Below the pieces are notes generated by a model. The model was given only the letters and a program-made list of their open reading frames with translations. It did not search any database and was not told the DNA's origin. Positions 1 through 3,951 of a DNA stretch of 6,741 bases are shown here, piece by piece. The position numbers and the translations under genes are program-made. Source of the DNA: Pirellulales bacterium (GTDB lineage Bacteria; Planctomycetota; Planctomycetia; Pirellulales; Thermoguttaceae); contig JAUWHT010000059.1 of the NCBI GenBank assembly GCA_030605745.1, positions 1-6,741 of the forward strand, read 5' to 3'. The number at the start of each line of letters is the position of its first letter. The first letter of the stretch is position 1.

Positions 1-131
1 TGCTGGCGTACATCCAGTATCCGGCTCATGTCAGCGACCTGCAGCGAGAGGACTGGGCCGAACAACGAGAAAATGTTCTAACATCAGTATTAGACCGCTA
101 TAAACCCAAGAAATCCTTGCCAACATCGTGA
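1..131 (+). CDS. C-terminal end of an unrecognised protein (partial)
   Basis: An open frame entering from the left edge (first full codon at base 3) reads 42 residues, beginning LAYIQYPAHVSDL and ending YKPKKSLPTS, before TGA at 129-131. The other two plus frames also stay open for part of this stretch, but this one runs longest. Its composition is protein-like: mixed charged and hydrophobic residues, then a basic, polar tail as is common at a C-terminus. I see no domain motif and cannot name the protein. The next 350 bases hold no convincing gene, so nothing suggests an operon with what follows. It could be a chance open frame; the gene body would lie upstream of this window. Confidence 0.45.
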   Translation, partial: LAYIQYPAHVSDLQREDWAEQRENVLTSVLDRYKPKKSLPTS

Positions 132-309
132 GGCACTACCCAGAAGAGGGCTTTTCATTATTCTCCCTCCGTCCTTTTTTCTTTGTGCGAAAATTGCATG
201 ACTGCACGAACCTTACAACTGGCGGGTCGGCTCGCGCCGCCTAAGCTGACACGGCCAAACCACCAGACTACCATCTTAACACGGCGGTGGAAGCGTTATC
301 CAGCGCTAA

Positions 310-340
310 TTTGTGGACTATCCGCTTATTTTTGTGGACT
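310..340. promoter_or_regulatory. 10-bp direct repeat with 21-bp spacing, possible operator
   Basis: The decamer tttgtggact occurs at 310-319 and again at 331-340, exactly 21 bp start to start, about two helical turns. AraC-family regulators are known to bind direct-repeat half sites on one DNA face at this kind of spacing, and the gene downstream (489) is a decayed regulator with an AraC-type C-terminus. The repeat could therefore be a relic autoregulatory site. The distance to the start (about 150 bp) and the absence of a clear promoter keep this speculative; two copies of a decamer could be coincidence. Confidence 0.2.
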
Positions 341-405
341 TTTTGTCACCCCCGGCTGCCTCCCGCTGGACGGATAAGCTACACTCAGGGGATAGAAAGG
401 GCATA

Positions 406-474
406 GAGTTCAGGGTTCAGGATTTTGGTGTGAAATTGAATACGATTGGAGGCGAAGTTCTGAACCCTGAACTC
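406..474. repeat. Heptamer-based perfect 15-bp inverted repeat
   Basis: The left arm gagttcagggttcag (406-420) is perfectly complementary to the right arm ctgaaccctgaactc (460-474). The 39-base interval between them can add weaker G-U and A-U pairs next to the arms (421-426 with 454-459). Each arm is itself a 7-bp tandem, GGTTCA-type units repeated about twice. The right arm ends 14 bases before the ATG at 489, so in RNA the structure would lie just before the start of the regulator pseudogene. There is no T-run after it, so a terminator is unlikely. It resembles in kind the heptamer array at 1219-1261 on the other side of the pseudogene. Confidence 0.8.
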
Positions 475-488
475 ATGACAGGTTTCCC

Positions 489-1215
489 ATGGCGGTGATG
501 AAACATGTGGCGCTGCTGATTGAGACGTCCCGGGCGTATGGGCGGGGGTTGGTGCGCGGTGTGGCCCGATACAACGGTGAGCGCGGGGGCTGGTCGGTCT
601 ATTTTCAGCCGCACGGGCTGGACGATCCGCCGCCGCCGTGGCTGAAGGACTGGAAGGGGGACGGGATACTCGCCCGGGTCAGCAACCGCCGGATAGCCGA
701 CGCGGTGTTTCAGACCGGTGCACCGGTGGTCGATCTGCGGGGGATCATGACCGACCTGGGCCTGCCGTTTATCGGCGTGGACAACCGTATGGTGGCGCAA
801 TTGGCGGCCGGGCACCTGATAGAGCGGGGCCTGAAAACGTTCGGGTTCTGTGGACTGCCGCGCGGTGCTCACCCGCATATGGACGAGCGGTGCGATTACT
901 TCGGCCAGGTGCTGGAAGAGGCCGGGTTCGAGTGCCGGCCTGATGACGTGCAATGATGATCGGGGCTTGCAGGTGCTGGACGCATGCCGCCGGGCCCAGG
1001 TGATGGTGCCCGACGAGGTGGCCGTGATCAGCGTGGACAACGACGACTACCTGTGCGGGCTGTCGATTCCGCCGCTTACCAGCATTGACGTTCTCCCCCA
1101 GCGGATCGGCTATGAAGCGGCCGCCTTGTTCAGGGAGTCGCAGTACCTATCGCGGGCGTTCCGCCGAGTCACCGGCCAGACGCCCGGCCAGTATCGTAAA
1201 CAAGCGCGGAGGTAG
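489..1215 (+). pseudogene. XylR-like (sensor + AraC HTH) transcriptional regulator, broken by two deletions
   Basis: Intact planctomycete relatives are roughly 390-residue sugar-responsive regulators: a periplasmic-binding-protein-like sensor followed by an AraC-type DNA-binding domain. Here the first frame (from ATG 489; ATG 498 is an alternative) gives the sensor N-half, with ETSRAYGRGLVRGVARYN, FQPHGLDDPPPPWLK, DLGLPFIGVDN and CGLPRGAHPHMDERCD, and stops at 956. The sensor resumes in another frame from about 940 as LMTCNDDRGLQVLDACRRA and continues through VDNDDYLCGLSIPPL to IGYEAAAL. It then jumps near 1125-1141 to the last AraC helix, FRESQYLSRAFRRVTGQTPGQYR, ending at 1215. By memory of the family, about 45 sensor residues are missing at the first junction, with a frameshift, and about 100 or more at the second, including the first HTH helix. 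The remaining 727 bp cannot give a working DNA-binding regulator. Conserved residues are otherwise well kept, suggesting recent decay. Both flanks carry heptamer repeats. Confidence 0.9.
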
Positions 1216-1218
1216 CGG

Positions 1219-1261
1219 GGTCAGTGGTCAGTGGTCAGAAAGCTGATAGCTGACTGCTGAC
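1219..1261. repeat. Heptamer tandem array with degenerate inverted partner
   Basis: Three copies of GGTCAGT (1219-1225, 1226-1232, and 1233-1238 lacking the last base) are followed after two bases by three 7-bp units agctgat, agctgac and tgctgac (1241-1261). The second set is close to the reverse complement of the first (about 5 of 7 positions per unit), so the array can fold on itself. It starts three bases after the stop codon of the regulator pseudogene. The design, short 7-bp tandems facing inverted 7-bp tandems, matches the inverted repeat at 406-474 although the heptamer differs. It recalls the heptanucleotide STRR repeats known from cyanobacteria; any relation is inference. Confidence 0.75.
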
Positions 1262-1422
1262 TTGTCCAATCCCCTGCTGACCAGCGTTGTGGTCAATTCC
1301 GAGCAGATGCCGGCTATTGGCGTAGGACGGCACTGGCGAGGCACGACAACCGGCCGCAGCCAAGCCCCTCGGGGAATCTGGGATTTGATTAGGAAAAGTA
1401 GGGGAATGGGGCCCACGGCGGT

Positions 1423-1447
1423 TGAAGTGGACCCCAAGAACTGGACC
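1423..1447. mobile_element. Possible IS3-family terminal repeat remnant
   Basis: The stretch begins TGAAGTGGACCCC and ends AACTGGACC. Many IS3-family terminal inverted repeats begin with TG and carry a C-run followed by AAAACTGGAC-like sequence, which is what this resembles. No second copy and no OrfA/OrfB coding remnant is visible in the 264-bp gap between the regulator pseudogene and the barrel gene, so at most a single end survives. The assignment rests on resemblance only and is weak. The rest of the gap (1262-1422) shows nothing recognisable. Confidence 0.25.
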
Positions 1448-1479
1448 ACCGGTGAAGAGAGAGTAGGGTTCTGAAATCC

Positions 1480-2901
1480 CTAATAGGTAACGATCAGGTC
1501 GCACCCGAACATGAACTGGCTGGCGCGATCGCCCGAGTCGTAAGGTAGCGGATTAACCGTTCCGATAGCATCGTACCAGTCCCACCGCACCTCGGGCCGG
1601 AGGATGATGTTCTGCCGCGGTTTCCAGTTCAGCCCCAGGGTAACCTCGTAGAAATCGCCTGGGAAAAAAGCTCCAGCAGGCAGCACTCCATTCGGCGCCA
1701 GCGCGTTGGTGGGACGGATACCAGTCACGCGAGAACCTTGGTCGTCGCGGAACCACTCGAACCGCAGCCCGACGTCCCAGCGGTCGTTCAACTCATAGAA
1801 CAAGTAGTTGTTCACGCCGTACCATTCTTCTTTGCCAACACGGGGCGCATTGTTCTGGCCGTAGTCGTGCTGGATCACCCAGGTGAGATAATCGGTCACG
1901 TGCGTGGTTCCCACGATGCTGTACATGGTCCTGTCGACGTCGACGCCTTGCTCGGTGGCGGTAATCGCAAAGGCAAGCTCGAACCGCTCGCTGGCACTGG
2001 TCCAGTTAACTCCACCGAGGAAACCGAGCGAGTCGTGGCCGTCGGTATCGTCGAACTGGTTCCAGCCGCGTTGCAGCCCGCCAATGATCCTCCATTGGTC
2101 GCTAAGATCATAGAAGCCAAGGATGCCGGTGTGGGTAAACGGCTCGCCGTACTGCTTGGCGTAAGCGTGCGAGTAGAAGAAGTTCTCCGGGGCGGGAACG
2201 ACTTCATAGCCAATGATGGTGAAGAAGTGCCCTATCCGGATCGTCAAGTCGTTGTAGGCCACGTCCAGGTAGAACTGCGGCAAGGCCGCCTGATAGAACC
2301 GCTCTTCCTGGTCCCAATTGGCTTCCAGGCCGTCGGTGCACTGGGTGAAGTAGGCGTCGGTGCCGTAGACGAAATCGACGTGACCGCCCCAGCCCCAGCC
2401 GTAGCCGCCGGTGTCGACCTGCCTGTCCAGGTAGAACCATTGCTGGTTCAACTGGCCCTCGCCGTCGCGGTCGTTGAAGGTAACCACGCCGTTGAATCGG
2501 TCGGCCGGATTGTTGGCCACCACGCTGATTCCAACCTCGGTCCAGCCACCCAGCGTGATCCCGCGTCGTGCCAGGAAGCAGGGTTGCGGCAAGGTCCAGG
2601 GTTCACAGCAACAGCGGCAGCAACGCCGGCAACGACCACGCGACCCGCCACACGCAGCATCACATACCGCCGTATCGTCGGGCTCGTCGGCTGCCGCCGT
2701 CGGCTGGTCGCTGGGTGACTCGCTCGGCTTTTCCTGCGGTGCAAACGACAAGTAATAATCGTAATCGTCGTTCTCATACGCCGTCTGCTGTACCGACAAT
2801 GGCTGACAAATATCCTGTGCGGCCTTCTCGTCGGCTGTGGCGATGCCGGCTAACAAGATCCCCAGCACGCTGCCGGCAATCGCCAGATTCACGATCCTCA
2901 T
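1480..2901 (-). CDS. Outer-membrane beta-barrel protein, BBP2/OmpL-like porin family
   Basis: The 473-residue protein likely forms an outer-membrane pore or barrel; substrate unknown. Residues 1-23 are a Sec signal peptide (MRIVNLAIAGSVLGILLAGIATA, likely cut before DE at 24). Residues 24-79 are acidic and low in complexity, and 80-108 hold nine cysteines. From about 113 a glycine- and aromatic-rich barrel follows: ITLGGWTEVGISVV, FNGVVTFNDRDGEGQLNQ, the family core FFTIIGYEVVPAPENFFYSH (227-245) with YGEPFTHTGILGFY, then amphipathic strands to the C-terminal aromatic residue of FGCDLIVTY, which fits a BAM assembly signal. I chose the ATG at 2901 because the signal peptide begins there and GGAG lies 8 bases ahead; an upstream extension to 2997 would add 32 arginine-rich residues before the signal. 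It is monocistronic and divergent from alaS, with the IS4 remnant in its upstream region. No clear terminator follows the stop. Family membership is confident; function as a porin is inferred. Confidence 0.92.
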   Translation of the reverse strand: MRIVNLAIAGSVLGILLAGIATADEKAAQDICQPLSVQQTAYENDDYDYYLSFAPQEKPSESPSDQPTAAADEPDDTAVCDAACGGSRGRCRRCCRCCCEPWTLPQPCFLARRGITLGGWTEVGISVVANNPADRFNGVVTFNDRDGEGQLNQQWFYLDRQVDTGGYGWGWGGHVDFVYGTDAYFTQCTDGLEANWDQEERFYQAALPQFYLDVAYNDLTIRIGHFFTIIGYEVVPAPENFFYSHAYAKQYGEPFTHTGILGFYDLSDQWRIIGGLQRGWNQFDDTDGHDSLGFLGGVNWTSASERFELAFAITATEQGVDVDRTMYSIVGTTHVTDYLTWVIQHDYGQNNAPRVGKEEWYGVNNYLFYELNDRWDVGLRFEWFRDDQGSRVTGIRPTNALAPNGVLPAGAFFPGDFYEVTLGLNWKPRQNIILRPEVRWDWYDAIGTVNPLPYDSGDRASQFMFGCDLIVTY

Positions 2902-2909
2902 GACTGGCA

Positions 2910-2913
2910 CTCC
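2910..2913 (-). promoter_or_regulatory. Ribosome binding site of the barrel protein gene
   Basis: On the minus strand GGAG sits 8 bases upstream of the ATG at 2901-2899 (agcggagtgccagtcATG). It decides the start in favour of the methionine that begins the signal peptide rather than the upstream in-frame start at 2997. Confidence 0.7.
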
Positions 2914-3185
2914 GCTTACTTTGGGGGAAATGGGGGAAGTCCTGACAGTCCTGCTATCGGACCGCCGAACGACCCTTATTAACCTTAAATGGCGCAAATT
3001 ACGACCGAACAGAAAAACCGGGGGGCTGGGGCGAGAAACTGTGACGGCTGCGAAAACCCTGCACCCGGACGCAAAACGAGAACCGGAGGACCTGTTGTCC
3101 GATCTTGCTGAACAGCCTCAATCGGATGGATGTTTCCGATAATTCTCCATGGCCGAATGGCACTGTCATGCCGTAACTCTCATTG

Positions 3186-3632
3186 CTACCGTGAGTTGCG
3201 ATTTTGGAGTTCTGCTTTGAGTTCGGTTCGTGGTTTTCTCATCAGGCGATAACGATGACGGCGACGTTTTATGACGCGAGGCTCTATTCGTCCCGGGCGG
3301 TCGGCGACTTCGCACGACGCGATGCGAGAAAGCAATGTTTGGCAATAGGTCAGACCGTCTTGCAGTCGACAGGTCGCGATCTGGGCGACGGCGGCCCGGC
3401 ACGATGCTTCCTTGCCGTCGCGGAGCACTTGGGCGAGAAACGCCCAGAGCACGATCTTGGTGGAATAGATGGTGTTCATTCCGAACAGGTTGTCATGCTC
3501 GGAGAATACACGCTCGATACGTTCTGCCGAAAGAACATCGGCGAAAGGCAGGCCGTCCCGTGTGAGAAACGAGGCGACGATTCTCTGAAACCTGCGGTTG
3601 TCAACACGCCTGCCGGCTGCTATTCTGCACAT
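3186..3632 (-). pseudogene. IS4-family transposase, N- and C-termini fused, catalytic core deleted
   Basis: The frame encodes 148 residues. Residues about 31-94 match the IS4 transposase N-terminal region: DVLSAERIERVFSEH, then IYSTKIVLWAFLAQVLRDGKEASCRAAVAQI, the usual 'LWAFLxQVL...CRxAVA' signature. From about residue 100 the sequence is the extreme C-terminus, LLSRIASCEVADRPGRIEPRVIKRRRHRYRLM, with the family's 'RPxRxEPRxxKRR' tail. The junction near 94-101 removes the DDE nuclease domain, including the aspartates and the YREK-type glutamate region, so it cannot catalyse transposition. The frame stays open across the junction. ATG 3632 is chosen because AAGGAGG stands 7 bases ahead; a TTG at 3704 would start a longer frame with no supporting site. 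A short DNA-binding or regulatory peptide could still be made; that is inference. Confidence 0.85.
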
Positions 3633-3638
3633 GAAAAA

Positions 3639-3675
3639 CCCTCCTTGGCTGAAATTGCATCCAAGCCAAGGAGGG
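3639..3675 (-). promoter_or_regulatory. Leader hairpin masking the transposase ribosome binding site
   Basis: In the minus-strand transcript ccctccttggct (from 3675 to 3664) can pair perfectly over 12 bp with agccaaggaggg (3650 to 3639), across a 13-base loop. The second arm contains the AAGGAGG ribosome binding site for ATG 3632. A further near-copy of the first arm, one base different, lies at 3688-3699 and could pair with the same site. Masking of the initiation region by a leader stem is a known way IS4-family elements such as IS10 and IS50 limit translation from outside transcripts. Here the first arm lies downstream of the element's own predicted promoter, so it would act on its own transcript too. 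Confidence 0.6.
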
Positions 3676-3732
3676 CAATAAAACAATAGCCAAGGACGGC
3701 TCAAAAATCAAGAGTATCCCAAGCTTGCCGGC

Positions 3733-3843
3733 AGATTACAGGATCGCCCCGGCACGCGTCAAGGTGAAATATGCGCCCATCACAAAATCATAGCCACGAC
3801 AGTGCCATTCGTACCTGTCACCTTTCTTCCCCGAGATTACAGG
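3733..3843. repeat. 10-bp direct repeat around the right end of the IS4-like element
   Basis: agattacagg occurs at 3733-3742 and again at 3834-3843. The first copy overlaps the predicted -10 box of the element; the second lies outside the right terminal repeat. The spacing (101 bases) encloses the terminal repeat and a stretch with a 7-bp inverted repeat (aaggtga 3761-3767, tcacctt 3818-3824). This could be the trace of a further small insertion or a chance repeat. Confidence 0.3.
3735..3762 (-). promoter_or_regulatory. Predicted sigma-70-type promoter of the IS4-like element
   Basis: On the minus strand TTGACG (3762-3757) and TGTAAT (3740-3735) are separated by 16 bases. Both boxes are near consensus. 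Transcription would start around 3728 and run through the leader hairpin into the fused transposase frame. It points away from alaS. Planctomycete housekeeping promoters are less well defined than those of E. coli, so activity is not certain. Confidence 0.5.
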
Positions 3844-3951
3844 GACTCTGAAGTGCCAGCCTATACACCGGATGAATTTCTCAATACGATCAAGGCTTGC
3901 CCGGGCGGCCCGTTTAGTCATTGAATTCAATCGCCGCTGGTAGTGCTGACC

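Larger units (their letters stand above)
132..488. other. Gene-free stretch upstream of the regulator pseudogene
   Basis: The two short open frames here (about 60 codons each) have no ribosome binding site and no protein-like composition, so I call no gene. The stretch holds a T-rich segment around 160-180 that could help end transcription of the upstream gene, although no strong stem precedes it. It also holds a 10-bp direct repeat spaced by 21 bp (310-340) and a 15-bp perfect inverted repeat (406-474), each listed separately. No convincing -35/-10 pair for the downstream pseudogene was found. Confidence 0.6.
3154..3811 (-). mobile_element. Internally deleted IS4-like element (658 bp, MITE-like)
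   Basis: The ends are matched terminal inverted repeats: cgaatggcactgtc at 3154-3167 is perfectly complementary to 3798-3811, and the match extends inward to 17 of 19 positions (3154-3172 with 3793-3811). Between them lie, on the minus strand, a promoter, a structured leader and a 148-codon frame joining the N- and C-termini of an IS4-type transposase. Autonomous members of this type are about 1.4-1.6 kb, so some 0.8-1 kb including the DDE catalytic region is gone. No target-site duplication is evident outside the repeats (compare 3143-3153 with 3812-3822). The element may be old, or its outer part may have been rearranged. It lies between the divergent barrel gene and alaS. The exact boundaries rest on the inverted repeat alone. 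Confidence 0.65.

Noticed and set aside
1462..1482. Possible terminator hairpin at the end of the barrel gene
   Set aside because: Only five base pairs (taggg with cccta) form around the stop codon, and no T-run follows on the minus strand.
1738..2718. A 326-codon plus-strand open frame opposite the barrel protein
   Set aside because: It is the antisense shadow of the 1480-2901 gene. It is valine- and alanine-rich with no motif or ribosome binding site, while the minus frame has a signal peptide, family core and C-terminal aromatic residue.
3121..3140. 6-bp inverted repeat atcgga/tccgat next to the IS left end
   Set aside because: The stem is short, has no T-run on either strand and no link to the IS terminal repeat; it is likely chance.
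3204..3689. A 161-codon plus-strand open frame over the IS4 remnant
   Set aside because: It lies antisense to the transposase remnant, which has clear family signatures on the minus strand; the plus frame resembles nothing I know.
3682..3924. Plus-strand open frame without an ATG that reads through the IS right end to just before alaS
   Set aside because: It crosses the terminal repeat and the element's promoter, has no start codon with a ribosome binding site, and its composition shows no recognisable domain.
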